From positions 1 to 64,000 of the forward strand of contig CAJXBG010000001.1 of the NCBI GenBank assembly GCA_913050215.1: a DNA stretch of 64,000 nt. The letters are read 5' to 3'. How positions within the stretch are numbered: the first letter of the stretch is position 1; the number at the start of each line of letters is the position of its first letter. The translations under genes and the position numbers were made by a program. The DNA comes from an uncultured Gammaproteobacteria bacterium (lineage in GTDB: Bacteria > Pseudomonadota > Gammaproteobacteria > Pseudomonadales > Azotimanducaceae). Below, in pieces: positions 9,176 to 18,284 of the stretch. The notes beneath the pieces were generated by a model. That model worked only from the letters and a program-made list of their open reading frames with translations, was not told where the DNA came from and searched no databases.

Positions 9176-10903
9176 TTAACGCTCAGTGAGTTCCATCTTT
9201 GGAGCACTCTCTGCGAAAGGAATACCGCCCGATGTAGGCATCGGTACATCCGCGTTGACCCAGGCCTGGTTTAATCGTTCTTGGACTTTATTCGCTTCTT
9301 CAGCTTCGCCCTGAGCCATATAAGCCTCTTTTAAACCTGCTAATGCCCAGCCATTTTCCGGCCACTTTTTGAGGTCTGTAACATAGGTTGATTCGGCGGC
9401 GCTGGCATCGCCAACTGCGAGTTGAGCTTCTCCAAGTGAGTGGCGAACAGGGTGAAACCAATCCGGCGGCTCGGTATAAATCAGAGAATCCTCTATCGCG
9501 ACACCTTTCATCAGCAGCGGTATTGCCTCCTCGTAACGCGCTTCGCTCGATAAAATTTCCCCATTGAGGGTAAGAGAGGCGATTTCTAGTACAGCGTCGA
9601 TGCTGTTTCGGCCAACGCTCTTCATCGCGCGCGTTTCGTCACTTAATCTGAGGGTATCTAATTTTGCGAGCTCATCCTTCGCTTGTGCCAAATCGCCCTT
9701 ACCCTCGAATGCTCGCCCTCGTGCGTAGTGCCAAATTGATCTTAGAAATAGTAGATCCATCGCGGGCTCAGGCTCTGCAAGAATGTCGTCCCAGGCGTTG
9801 AAGCGGACGTCGACAAATAGCGGCTGCGCGACAAATTGCTGTGCGTTGCCGGTGAAACCCGCCATCGAGAGCATCTGAGGTGTAATGGCATTCTTTGTGC
9901 CATCAGCGAGTAAATTAGCTTGTGCCTGCCAGCCTTCGATTGCAGCAGTCGTTGCCCCAAAATGCCAGTTGTGAGGGATATAACCGCCAAGATAAATAAA
10001 GCTGTTCGAACGACACACCGCAGTGAACCAACTGTCAGCATCCGTTGCCTTCATATTGTTCAGGGTTGAGTCGTGGTAGCGACCCACTCTGAGGTAGATA
10101 TGTGCCGGCATATGGACCAGATGCCCAGCGTTAGGCGAGAGATCGGCAAGTTTGTCTGCATAGGGTTCGGCGCGTTCCGGTGTTGTCGAGGCCTCGACTG
10201 CGTGGATGTAAAGATGTATGGCGCCAATATTATCCGGATCTATTTTCAGTGCCGCTTCAATCAAGTCGGTGATCTCGGTTGTCCAAGGTTGTGAGGTACC
10301 ATCAGCTAGCCAAAAGTCCCAGGGATGCAGATTCATCAAGGAGTCAGCACCGAGCGCTAAAATATGCGGGTCATTTGGAAACTGAGCGACAACATCTCTC
10401 ATTGCATTAGCCCATGCCTGATCAAGTGGCGTGGGGTCTGCGGGTGCTGTAGATTGATATCTTTGTGATAATGCGTCGATCAGTGCTTTCTCTTTAGGTG
10501 TCACACCTTTCGCGGGATTATTGGCAATTTCTTGCGCCATCTCAATCAGTTTTGTCGCTCGGGGTGCATTGGCAGGCACCATTTTTTGATTGAGATTTGC
10601 ACCCAATACAAATGCGCTACCCCAATAACACATGGCGCAGTCCGGGTCATTGATGGCGCCCTCGTTAAACGCAAGGTCAGCCGCTGCGTGATTGAAGCCC
10701 CACGCCAGCATCATGCCTTGGTTGAAATATTTTTGAGCCGTTGGACTGGTGGTCGTGATATCCATTTGGAGCGGACCAAGTCCATCGAATAGTGGTTGGT
10801 TATCGGATGTTTCATTGACGGAAGTTTCATTGACGGAAGGTTCGCTACATCCGAACAGAAATAAGACTGTAAGGATAATCACAGATAAGTTTTTAATGAA
10901 CAT
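9176..10903 (-). CDS. TPR-repeat lipoprotein, uncharacterised
   Basis: A 575-residue predicted lipoprotein. From the ATG at 10903 the sequence MFIKNLSVIILTVLFLFGC forms a signal peptide with lipobox FLFGC; an upstream in-frame start would put 24 extra residues before it and is less likely. The mature part shows several helical TPR-like stretches (for example around AQKYFNQGMMLAWGFNHAAA, GRYHDSTLNNMKA and ENGWALAGLKEAYMAQGEA). A DPDCAMCYWG motif with CxxC recurs in environmental TPR proteins of unknown role. It may act as a periplasmic scaffold, but no partner is suggested by the neighbours. The linker after the lipid-attached cysteine carries a VNETS duplication. Confidence 0.7.
   Translation of the reverse strand: MFIKNLSVIILTVLFLFGCSEPSVNETSVNETSDNQPLFDGLGPLQMDITTTSPTAQKYFNQGMMLAWGFNHAAADLAFNEGAINDPDCAMCYWGSAFVLGANLNQKMVPANAPRATKLIEMAQEIANNPAKGVTPKEKALIDALSQRYQSTAPADPTPLDQAWANAMRDVVAQFPNDPHILALGADSLMNLHPWDFWLADGTSQPWTTEITDLIEAALKIDPDNIGAIHLYIHAVEASTTPERAEPYADKLADLSPNAGHLVHMPAHIYLRVGRYHDSTLNNMKATDADSWFTAVCRSNSFIYLGGYIPHNWHFGATTAAIEGWQAQANLLADGTKNAITPQMLSMAGFTGNAQQFVAQPLFVDVRFNAWDDILAEPEPAMDLLFLRSIWHYARGRAFEGKGDLAQAKDELAKLDTLRLSDETRAMKSVGRNSIDAVLEIASLTLNGEILSSEARYEEAIPLLMKGVAIEDSLIYTEPPDWFHPVRHSLGEAQLAVGDASAAESTYVTDLKKWPENGWALAGLKEAYMAQGEAEEANKVQERLNQAWVNADVPMPTSGGIPFAESAPKMELTER
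10810..10839. repeat. 15-bp in-frame tandem duplication in lipoprotein linker
   Basis: TTTCATTGACGGAAG occurs twice in tandem (10810-10824 and 10825-10839), duplicating the peptide VNETS just after the lipidated cysteine. It resembles the duplication at the 3' end of the neighbouring antiporter gene. Confidence 0.85.
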
Positions 10904-11028
10904 AGACCTTAGTATCCAAATGACTAGAGTCGTTTGAGTGTAACGATGCTCAATGGTCATCACAACCGAAAACATTTGATGCTGAAACGGAATTATGCGA
11001 AAGAAATTGAAGTGAAGCGACGTTCGAG

Positions 11029-11820
11029 TTAATTCAGAATCAGACCCAATTGCCTACTTTGGGCGACCAGAGAGCCAGAAGAATCCCAAAGTGCGCCACT
11101 TTCGATCATCCTGCCACCTGCGAGATGGTCCGTTTTGAACTCGCCTAGTATCCACCCGGGCGCGGGACGTTGTCGGATGTGCACCGTTAATTCCACCGTT
11201 GGTGCCCAACCGACATTACCCAGAAGGCCAAATGGAGAGGGCGGGAAGGCGTCGCAAAAAAGTAAAAGTGCTCTGGCATCCGGTGCTCGGTCGTTTTTAA
11301 ATCCTATCCAGCCTGATATGACCGGCGCACCGGTTCGACCCGGACTGATCTGGTCGGGATGAAGTCGAACATTCAGTCTGTTCATTATCGGCAGTTTAAT
11401 GCCTTGCAAGTCGCCGCTGCGATCGACGCATTGTGCTTCAGATGGAATAATTGGCGGCCGCATGTGAATCGAATTTTCCACACCGACGGATTCAGATAAA
11501 TCGCCGTATACCGCGGTGACCTCAAGCCTTGATTTGCCTTCTTGAAATAACGTTGCGCGGGCATTAGTTAAGGTTCGCCCTACACGGAGGACGTCAACTT
11601 TAATTTGAAATTCGGTGTCGGGAATCCCGGGTCTGAGATAGTGTGTTGTAATAGAAATAGGATCTGGATGTGAAACTTCATGTGAGAAGGCGCTCGTAAT
11701 AAGTGACAGTAAGTATCCACCATTTGGATTGTCACCAATGTTCCACTCAGGGCTGACAGTTCCTTGCCAAAGGCCATCAGGGGATTGGGCTACTATGGTT
11801 TCTTCATCAAAGAAATGCAT
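11029..11820 (-). CDS. thioesterase-superfamily (double hotdog) protein
   Basis: A 263-residue protein resembling the acyl-CoA thioesterase-like double-hotdog family: N-terminal GDNPNGGYLLSLI, then ISITTHYLRPG and VLRVGRTLTNARATLFQEG, and a C-terminal half with HIRQRPAPGWILGEF. Such proteins hydrolyse or bind acyl-CoA esters in the cytoplasm. The ATG at 11820 is preferred to a TTG 16 codons upstream that lacks a ribosome binding site. It is followed at a distance by the TPR lipoprotein gene on the same strand. Substrate unknown. Confidence 0.7.
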   Translation of the reverse strand: MHFFDEETIVAQSPDGLWQGTVSPEWNIGDNPNGGYLLSLITSAFSHEVSHPDPISITTHYLRPGIPDTEFQIKVDVLRVGRTLTNARATLFQEGKSRLEVTAVYGDLSESVGVENSIHMRPPIIPSEAQCVDRSGDLQGIKLPIMNRLNVRLHPDQISPGRTGAPVISGWIGFKNDRAPDARALLLFCDAFPPSPFGLLGNVGWAPTVELTVHIRQRPAPGWILGEFKTDHLAGGRMIESGALWDSSGSLVAQSRQLGLILN

Positions 11821-11907
11821 CTGGAGAAATCCCGTCCGTGTGTTGTTATCTTGAGGAGCGACCGCCAAAGTTTACGGAAAAAGACCGTGCTGACGAAATG
11901 CCGATTA

Positions 11908-12453
11908 TCAGAGGAAGATAAGCACCAGCAGTATAACGCCGCCGGCGAGAGTCGTCGCAAGCGATTTTGTTCGTAAACGAGTTGCGGAAATTCCTAACCA
12001 CAATCCACTAATAACGATCAGAAAGAGTCCTACTGCGAGCACTTTCTGGAACGTTTTGAATGCGCCGGGACCATGCCCCTTATGTAACTCAATGATCGCA
12101 GCCTGAAAATTAGGCTGTGCCAATTCGACGCTCAGCGATCCCTCATCTTTGAGTCTGATAATGTAGTGATCTCTGGATGTGGGGCGAGTATAAAAAGTAT
12201 TTCCACCAGCTTTTACATATTCAAAGTCGTAGTCGCTAACCCCGGCAGTCGTAAGCAGCGCGCTAACATCAGCTTTGATTGTCGGCGAGCTTGCCACCAG
12301 TTCCGGATGTAACCCCTCATATATTTTTTCTTTTACAACGGTTCCTTTTTCGCCGATCAGGTAGAGGCCACCGGAGATGGCGACGAGAATAATAGCGGGG
12401 GCGAAAAATGCAGCCAAATATAGGTGAAGTGAGATGAGTAATTTTCGATCCAT
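11908..12453 (-). CDS. PepSY-associated membrane protein
   Basis: A 181-residue inner-membrane protein. An N-terminal helix with KLLISLHLYLAAFFAPAII and the following VAISGGLYL resembles the first segment of PepSY_TM proteins. A periplasmic domain of about 100 residues follows, then HKGHGPGAFKTFQKVLAVG leads into two C-terminal helices. It is much shorter than typical PepSY_TM ferric reductase-like proteins and may be a half-length variant. It stands 87 bases upstream of the thioesterase-like gene on the same strand. Function unknown. Confidence 0.6.
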   Translation of the reverse strand: MDRKLLISLHLYLAAFFAPAIILVAISGGLYLIGEKGTVVKEKIYEGLHPELVASSPTIKADVSALLTTAGVSDYDFEYVKAGGNTFYTRPTSRDHYIIRLKDEGSLSVELAQPNFQAAIIELHKGHGPGAFKTFQKVLAVGLFLIVISGLWLGISATRLRTKSLATTLAGGVILLVLIFL

Positions 12454-12757
12454 GATTTACGTTAGTCTATTTCTAGGTTGCTTTAAAGCCGCGAGCGTAG
12501 CACGAATTTTGCACGATTAGGAACCTTTGTCGGTAGGCTTAATTTTACAAGCTCCAACGGATTCAATTGGGCAGCAGCTATCTGAATAGCCCATCCTGAT
12601 TTTCTAGGAAACGCTGGTTGCTGGGATATGAGGTTGTGCATCAGGCGGATGTTAAGGAGGTCGCCTTCGGTAATTTAGACTGAGATGAGGCTAACGCTCG
12701 TGTTTGGCGAAGTGACTGCGCTGAACGCGGCTATAGTTGGGCTATAGACTCAATTAT
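12454..12757. other. intergenic region between pyrB end and PepSY gene
   Basis: About 300 bases downstream of pyrB and upstream of the PepSY-type gene, both on the minus strand. A GGCTATAG word is repeated close together near 12730-12747. I see no open frame with coding character, no RNA gene and no clear terminator. Confidence 0.4.
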
Positions 12758-13771
12758 CTAAAAGCGCTTTGCAGTATACCAGTTAACCGGTTTGGCATGG
12801 GCGTCGACTTGATCAACCACATCTAAAATGAGCGCAAATAGCGCCATTCTTATGGTTACGCCATTATCTGTTTGCCTGAAAATCGCGAGGTTCGGGTTTT
12901 CATTTAAGTCGTTGTCCAGTTCATTTGCTGCTTCTCTAGAATCGCGCGGCAACGGATGCATGATGACTGTGTTCGGCTCGCAAAACTGGGTATAGACAGC
13001 CTGGTTGAGTCTGAAAAGCCCTTTGTATTTATTTGCTTCTTCTTGGTTTGGAAAACGTTCTTCCTGTGTGCGCGTGACATAGAGAATGTCGGCGCTACTT
13101 ATGTTTGGTTGAAGCTCGGTGGACTGGTTAACATTATGGCCAGCGTCTCTCATCGCGGCGATATATTCGTCTGGCAGGCTAAGTTCGGGGGGTGAGATGA
13201 GGTTAAATTGAATATGCTTAAACAGACTGAGCAATTTACAAAGAGAGTGAACGGCGCGGCCAAACCGCAGATCTCCGATGAGCGAGATACTTAGGCCATC
13301 GATTGACTTATTTTTTGCGGCAAGTTCTTTGCGAATTGTGTAGAGATCAAGCAATGCTTGGCTGGGATGCTCATTAGCGCCGTCTCCACCATTGATTACC
13401 GGCACGCGACTGGCTTCTGAGAACTCTGCGACGGAGCCTTCAATCTGATGTCGCATCACAATCACGTCACTATAGCCAGACAACACCCTTGCAGTGTCGT
13501 AAAAGGATTCACCCTTGGCGATCGATGTGGCTTTAAGCTCGGTGGTTTCACGAACCTCTCCACCAAGTAAGTTAAAGGCGCAGCCAAAACTGACTCTTGT
13601 TCGTGTACTCGGCTCAAAAAACATGCTGCCTAAAATCGCTCCCTCAAGCACACGGGTTGCTTTTTTACGCTGAGCGTAGGGTTCCATTTGATCGGCAACC
13701 GCAAAAACCCGCTCTATTGCCGCTCGGTCAAATTCGGAAACCGAGAGAATATGCTTACCTACAAATTTCAT
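12758..13771 (-). CDS. pyrB: aspartate carbamoyltransferase, catalytic chain
   Basis: A 337-residue protein with the ATCase carbamoyl-phosphate motif FEPSTRTRVSF (53-63), HEHPSQ-type segment NEHPSQALLDLYTIR and the HPLPR motif near the C-terminus. It condenses carbamoyl phosphate and aspartate to N-carbamoylaspartate, the committed step of pyrimidine synthesis. It is longer than the E. coli catalytic chain (about 310 residues), and no pyrI regulatory chain gene follows. It begins six bases after a LysR regulator gene, an unusual neighbour. The start codon is followed by MKFVGKHILSVSEFDR, typical for the family. Confidence 0.94.
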   Translation of the reverse strand: MKFVGKHILSVSEFDRAAIERVFAVADQMEPYAQRKKATRVLEGAILGSMFFEPSTRTRVSFGCAFNLLGGEVRETTELKATSIAKGESFYDTARVLSGYSDVIVMRHQIEGSVAEFSEASRVPVINGGDGANEHPSQALLDLYTIRKELAAKNKSIDGLSISLIGDLRFGRAVHSLCKLLSLFKHIQFNLISPPELSLPDEYIAAMRDAGHNVNQSTELQPNISSADILYVTRTQEERFPNQEEANKYKGLFRLNQAVYTQFCEPNTVIMHPLPRDSREAANELDNDLNENPNLAIFRQTDNGVTIRMALFALILDVVDQVDAHAKPVNWYTAKRF

Positions 13772-13777
13772 TTCGGA

Positions 13778-14692
13778 TTATTTCCAGGGAAGTTTTTCAT
13801 GTAGTTCGAGTATCACTTCTCTTAACCAGCGATTTGCCTGATCTTGGTCAGTGCTCTCATGCCAATAGAGATGTGTTTCAAGGTTAGGCACTGAGAAAGG
13901 TAGCTGCAAGTAGCGCACCGGCAATTGGCTAGCAAGGAAGTCAGCAAAGATTTGAGGCACAGTGAGGGATAAATCTGTGCGTGATACCAGTTCAGATACG
14001 GCAAGATAATGTTGGGTTCGCAGCGAAATCTGCCGCCGTTTACCCATTTTACCGAGGGCCAGATCAACATGACCAAGACCGCCACGTCGGCTTGATATCT
14101 GTATATGGTGGAGGTTCAGGTAGGCTTCAAGATCAAGCTCTTCTCCAATCTCCGGATGGTTGCTGCGCACAAGGCAAACCTGCGGGTGAGAAAACAAAGG
14201 TGCCTGTTTGATGCGCGGATCAGGCGTTAAAGGAATATCTATCGCAAGGTCTAAATTACCTGACGCTAGCTCGATATTCATGTCTCTACGCCGAACATGG
14301 TAACAATCGATTTCAACCGAGGGTGCGTCCTTCTTCAAGCGTTTAAAAATATACGGTAATAGAATTGATTGGCTGAGATCTGTCATTGAGACGCGGAATC
14401 GTTTGTCTGAGCTGCGAGGGTCGAAAGATTCACTTTCCTGAACGCTCGCTCTCATTAACCCGAGTGCTTGCCGTACAGATCCAATAATATTTTGTGCCAC
14501 TGGCGTAGGTACCATGCCGTCTGCGGTGCGAACAAATAGTGGATCGTCAAACATGTTGCGTAGACGAGAAAGTGAATTGGATACGGCGGGCTGCGTGATA
14601 CCAATAATATCTCCGGCGCGCGTCAGGTTACCCTCGGTATAAATTGCGTCAAAAACGACGAACAAATTTAGGTCAATGTCTGAAAGTTTCAT
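13778..14692 (-). CDS. LysR family transcriptional regulator
   Basis: A 304-residue LysR-type regulator. The N-terminal winged helix includes LNLFVVFDAIYTEGNLTRAG and ITQPAVSNSLSRLRNMFDDP, then PLFVRT and the effector domain. The DLNLFVVFDAI start and FDDPLFVRT place it near the NodD/LeuO/SyrM-like branch. It is transcribed directly into pyrB with a six-base gap, so the two are almost certainly co-transcribed. It might control its own operon or the divergent gsp genes 360 bases away; neither is shown. Effector unknown. Confidence 0.9.
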   Translation of the reverse strand: MKLSDIDLNLFVVFDAIYTEGNLTRAGDIIGITQPAVSNSLSRLRNMFDDPLFVRTADGMVPTPVAQNIIGSVRQALGLMRASVQESESFDPRSSDKRFRVSMTDLSQSILLPYIFKRLKKDAPSVEIDCYHVRRRDMNIELASGNLDLAIDIPLTPDPRIKQAPLFSHPQVCLVRSNHPEIGEELDLEAYLNLHHIQISSRRGGLGHVDLALGKMGKRRQISLRTQHYLAVSELVSRTDLSLTVPQIFADFLASQLPVRYLQLPFSVPNLETHLYWHESTDQDQANRWLREVILELHEKLPWK

Positions 14693-15055
14693 AATGATTA
14701 ATAAAAGCCGTCTGTATGGGCTGGCGCAGAATTCATGCTAAAGCGCGAATCAATACGCCAAATAATTTTTGTAACCCTCATAATTGATGCTTATGGTAAG
14801 CCGGATTGCGCAAATAGAGAAGACTTATCTGTTATTCTGGAGACCCTCGGTCCATTTGCCGGCCGTAGCCCTTTTTGCCTCGAGTTTTGTTTGCTGATAG
14901 GAAAGTAGCGACGCAAGTGCCTGAAGATACCCAACACGATCAGATATTCAGGGATAAAGCCGTTGCGTTGTCGATACAATGCTATCTATTTGATAAACTG
15001 ACGAGGTAAAAAGTAAATAAAAAACAATGTGATACACCAGATATAGAGAAATTTT
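14693..15055. other. divergent intergenic region, lysR / gspE
   Basis: About 360 bases between the lysR-pyrB operon and the gsp operon, so it should hold promoters for both. An open minus-strand frame at 14791-14979 has no coding character. A candidate gsp promoter is listed separately; otherwise no structured element was found. Confidence 0.4.
14990..15019 (+). promoter_or_regulatory. candidate promoter of the gsp operon
   Basis: TTGATA at 14990-14995 and TAAATA at 15014-15019 are separated by 18 bases and lie about 40 bases before the gspE start codon. Both hexamers match the sigma-70 consensus at four or five positions. Confidence 0.35.
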
Positions 15056-16537
15056 ATGAGTGAGCAGACGCGTCAGGCTCGGTTGCCGTTTTCCTTCGCT
15101 AAGCGCCATGGCGTTATCCTGTTGGCAGCAACAGGTGAAGGTCAGTCCGATGTGATTTACAAATCAGGATTTGATATCGGTGCGCTGGCGGAAGTCCGGC
15201 GGTTTGTCGCCGGGGAAATCGCGCTGAAGGAGGTCGATGGGCCTTCATTCGATCGGCAGCTGACCTTGACCTATCAGAATGATTCGGGCGAAGCGATGCA
15301 GATGATAGAGGGGCTCGGGGAAGAGATGGACTTGAGCAGTCTTGCTGATCTGATTCCCGAAACCGGTGATCTGCTGGAACAGGAAGACGATGCCCCGATT
15401 ATCAAGTTAATTAACAGTCTATTAACCGAAGCAGTGAAGGTCGATGCCTCGGATATACATATTGAAACTTATGAAACGAGACTTGTCGTCCGGTTCCGGG
15501 TTGATGGCGTGCTACGAGAGGTTGTCAGCCCCCGGAGAGGGCTTGCACCGTTATTAGTATCTCGAATCAAAGTGATGGCAAAACTGGATATCGCCGAGAA
15601 ACGCTTACCCCAAGACGGGCGAATTTCGGTCAGGGTGGCGGGTAAGGAAGTGGACGTGCGAGTTTCGACGATACCGGCGAGCAATGGTGAGCGAGTCGTT
15701 ATGCGCCTACTCGATAAACAAGAGGGTAGAAGAGATTTGACGCATATGGGGATGAATGCGTTCAATCTTGCTTCCATGAAAACGTTGGTTCAAAAACCCC
15801 ACGGTATCATTCTGGTCACGGGTCCCACGGGCTCGGGAAAATCTACAACGCTCTATGCTTGCCTTGATCAATTAAATGATCGTTCCAGAAATATTCTGAC
15901 AGTTGAAGACCCCATCGAGTACGACGTCGAGGGTATTGGCCAAACCCAAGTTAATGTTAAAGCCGATATGACTTTTGCTAAAGGGCTAAGGGCGATTCTA
16001 CGTCAAGACCCCGATGTCGTAATGGTAGGGGAGATCCGCGATTTTGAAACCGCGGATATCTCTGTTCAATCTAGTCTGACGGGCCACCTTGTACTTTCAA
16101 CTATCCATACAAACACCGCTTTAGGCGCGTTGACACGGCTAGAAAACATGGGCGTCCAACCTTATCTGCTCAGCAATAGTATTGTCGGATTGGTGGCACA
16201 GCGTTTGATTAGATTACTGTGTCCGCATTGTCGTCAAGCATACGAAGCAGATGCATATGAGTGTGAATTTCTAAAATTAGACGAGCCACCAACGCTTTAC
16301 CGGGCGGTAGGCTGTGAGAAGTGTGCCCATGAGGGTTACAAAGGCCGACAAGGTATTTACGAGGTCATTGTTATTGATGATGAGCTTCGGCGTATGATCC
16401 ACAACGGTGCTTCAGAGCTCGACCTTGAGCAACACGCAAGAACTAAAACAGGTGGTATTCGTGACGATGGCAGGGAGAAAATTCTGGACGGCAGTACTTC
16501 AGTTGATGAAGTTATGCGCGTAACGATGGAAGACTAG
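15056..16537 (+). CDS. gspE: type II secretion system ATPase GspE
   Basis: A 493-residue secretion ATPase. The N-terminal N1E/N2E region precedes the ATPase core with Walker A GPTGSGKST at about 256-264, ILTVEDPIEY (Asp box), RQDPDVVMVGEIRD (Walker B) and the tetracysteine zinc domain with LCPHC (about 388-392) and GCEKC. It powers pseudopilus assembly from the cytoplasmic side of the inner membrane, docking on GspL and GspF. It leads a nine-gene operon with short gaps or overlaps. Confidence 0.95.
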   Translation: MSEQTRQARLPFSFAKRHGVILLAATGEGQSDVIYKSGFDIGALAEVRRFVAGEIALKEVDGPSFDRQLTLTYQNDSGEAMQMIEGLGEEMDLSSLADLIPETGDLLEQEDDAPIIKLINSLLTEAVKVDASDIHIETYETRLVVRFRVDGVLREVVSPRRGLAPLLVSRIKVMAKLDIAEKRLPQDGRISVRVAGKEVDVRVSTIPASNGERVVMRLLDKQEGRRDLTHMGMNAFNLASMKTLVQKPHGIILVTGPTGSGKSTTLYACLDQLNDRSRNILTVEDPIEYDVEGIGQTQVNVKADMTFAKGLRAILRQDPDVVMVGEIRDFETADISVQSSLTGHLVLSTIHTNTALGALTRLENMGVQPYLLSNSIVGLVAQRLIRLLCPHCRQAYEADAYECEFLKLDEPPTLYRAVGCEKCAHEGYKGRQGIYEVIVIDDELRRMIHNGASELDLEQHARTKTGGIRDDGREKILDGSTSVDEVMRVTMED

Positions 16538-16553
16538 GGTGGAGCGCTAGGTC

Positions 16554-17771
16554 ATGGCAGCGTTTCAATATATCGCGCTTAACGACAAAGGTCGTGAAGA
16601 AAAAGGTACGCTCGAGGCTGATAGTTCGAGACAGGCGCGGCAAATTCTGCGCGATAAAGGCTTGTCTCCTTTAACGGTAGATGTGACTCGGGAAGAGAAG
16701 GCATCCAACAACTTTTTAACCAATCTTCTGAAGCCGTCTTTGTCTGTGCGAGAATTAGCATTGGTAACCCGCCAACTGGCAACGCTTATTGCCGCTGGGC
16801 TCCCGGTTGAAGAGGCTATTCTTGCTGTATCGAAACAGAGTGAAAACCCTAAGACGCAGGCGATGCTGGCTGCGCTGCGCTCCAAGGTCATGGAGGGTTA
16901 TTCTCTTGCAAATAGTCTGGCGGAATATCCTAGGGCATTTCCGAACCTGTATCGTGCTACTGTAGCAGCCGGAGAGTCTGCGGGGCATCTTGATTTGGTC
17001 TTGAACCGACTTGCTGATTTTACCGAGTCGCAGCATGAGTCTAGACAACGAATTCAGCAGGCAATGGTGTATCCCATTATATTGTTTGTGCTGACTCTTG
17101 CGATTCTTGCCGGTTTGTTGGGCTATGTTGTACCTGACATCGTTAAAGTTTTTGCAGATACCGGGCAGGAATTGCCAGGCTTAACTATTTTTATCATCTC
17201 TCTTAGCGATTTTGTTGTGAACTGGGGTGCTGCAATTGTTGTCTTAGTGATCATGCTGATAGTCGGAGCGCAACGCGCGTTACAGGTTCCATCGATCAGA
17301 TTGGTGTGGGATCGACGACTGCTTCACATATGGCTGGTCGGCAAACTCAGTAGAGGTATGAATACGGCGCAGTTTTCCAGCACGCTGGCAATATTGTCCG
17401 CCAGTGGGGTGCCTTTGGTTGACGCCATGAAAATATCAGGGCAAGTACTCTCAAATACATGGCTACAGCAAAAAGTCTCCGAAGCCACGATAAAGGTAAG
17501 TGAAGGTACCAGTCTACACGTGGCATTAGAGCAAAGCGGTTATTTCCCGCCAATGATGTTGCACATGATTGCCAGCGGTGAGTCCAGTGGTGAGCTCGAT
17601 GAGATGCTCGTTCGCGTATCACATCATATGCAGCAGGATGTGGAAATGATCATGGGTGTACTGTTGAGTTTGTTTGGCCCGTTTATGCTTTTGATGATGG
17701 GCGGTGGCGTTTTTGTCATTGTGATGGCCATACTTTTACCCATCATCAACCTCAATCAGCTCGTTGGATAG
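16554..17771 (+). CDS. gspF: type II secretion system inner-membrane protein GspF
   Basis: A 405-residue platform protein of the T2SS/type IV pilin family. It has the two repeated cytoplasmic GspF domains: the first with LALVTRQLATLIAAGLPVEE and YRATVAAGESAGHLDLVL, the second with AQFSSTLAILSASGVPLVDA and HMIASGESSGELDEML. Three membrane helices are visible at about 170-195, 220-240 and 375-400. The start has a GGAG site. It recruits the ATPase and supports pseudopilus growth. Confidence 0.95.
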   Translation: MAAFQYIALNDKGREEKGTLEADSSRQARQILRDKGLSPLTVDVTREEKASNNFLTNLLKPSLSVRELALVTRQLATLIAAGLPVEEAILAVSKQSENPKTQAMLAALRSKVMEGYSLANSLAEYPRAFPNLYRATVAAGESAGHLDLVLNRLADFTESQHESRQRIQQAMVYPIILFVLTLAILAGLLGYVVPDIVKVFADTGQELPGLTIFIISLSDFVVNWGAAIVVLVIMLIVGAQRALQVPSIRLVWDRRLLHIWLVGKLSRGMNTAQFSSTLAILSASGVPLVDAMKISGQVLSNTWLQQKVSEATIKVSEGTSLHVALEQSGYFPPMMLHMIASGESSGELDEMLVRVSHHMQQDVEMIMGVLLSLFGPFMLLMMGGGVFVIVMAILLPIINLNQLVG

Positions 17772-17820
17772 AAAATCACAAGACCATTTGTAATGGTTAT
17801 ATTTCAAAAACAGGAACGCT

Positions 17821-18279
17821 ATGAAACAGAAAGTTAAAACAGCATTGAACGGTCAATCCGATATGGTCAAGGAAAGAGGTTTTACCCTTATCGAGATTAT
17901 GGTGGTAGTTGTTATTCTAGGCATCCTTGGAGCGCTAATTGTACCTAATTTTATTGGTCGTCCTGATGAAGCTAGGGTTGAAGCTGCTAAATCAGATATC
18001 AACGCGATAGCGAATGCGCTTGAGTTATATCGATTGGATAATAGCAATTACCCGAGTACTGACCAGAATCTAGATGCGCTGGTTTCGGAGCCTTCCGGTT
18101 ATCCCGAACCTCGAAACTGGAGCCCAGACGGGTATCTCAAAAAGCTACCCCGAGACCCTTGGGGTGAACCCTATGGTTACTTTAATGAAGAGCGAACTTT
18201 TGACCTTTACTCTTATGGTGCCGATCGTAAGGAGGGTGGCGAGGGCGTCGATTCAGATATTCGTTACTCAGAACTCTAA
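17821..18279 (+). CDS. gspG: major pseudopilin GspG
   Basis: A 152-residue prepilin. A 19-residue leader ends in ERG before FTLIEIMVVVVILGILGALI, with prepilin peptidase cleavage expected after the glycine and E5 present. The C-terminal part has the GspG signatures LPRDPWGEPYGY and DLYSYGADRKEGGEG, including calcium-binding residues. It forms the shaft of the pseudopilus. An AGGAA site precedes the start. No prepilin peptidase gene (gspO/pilD) is in the window, so processing depends on one elsewhere. Confidence 0.95.
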   Translation: MKQKVKTALNGQSDMVKERGFTLIEIMVVVVILGILGALIVPNFIGRPDEARVEAAKSDINAIANALELYRLDNSNYPSTDQNLDALVSEPSGYPEPRNWSPDGYLKKLPRDPWGEPYGYFNEERTFDLYSYGADRKEGGEGVDSDIRYSEL

Positions 18280-18284
18280 TTAGC

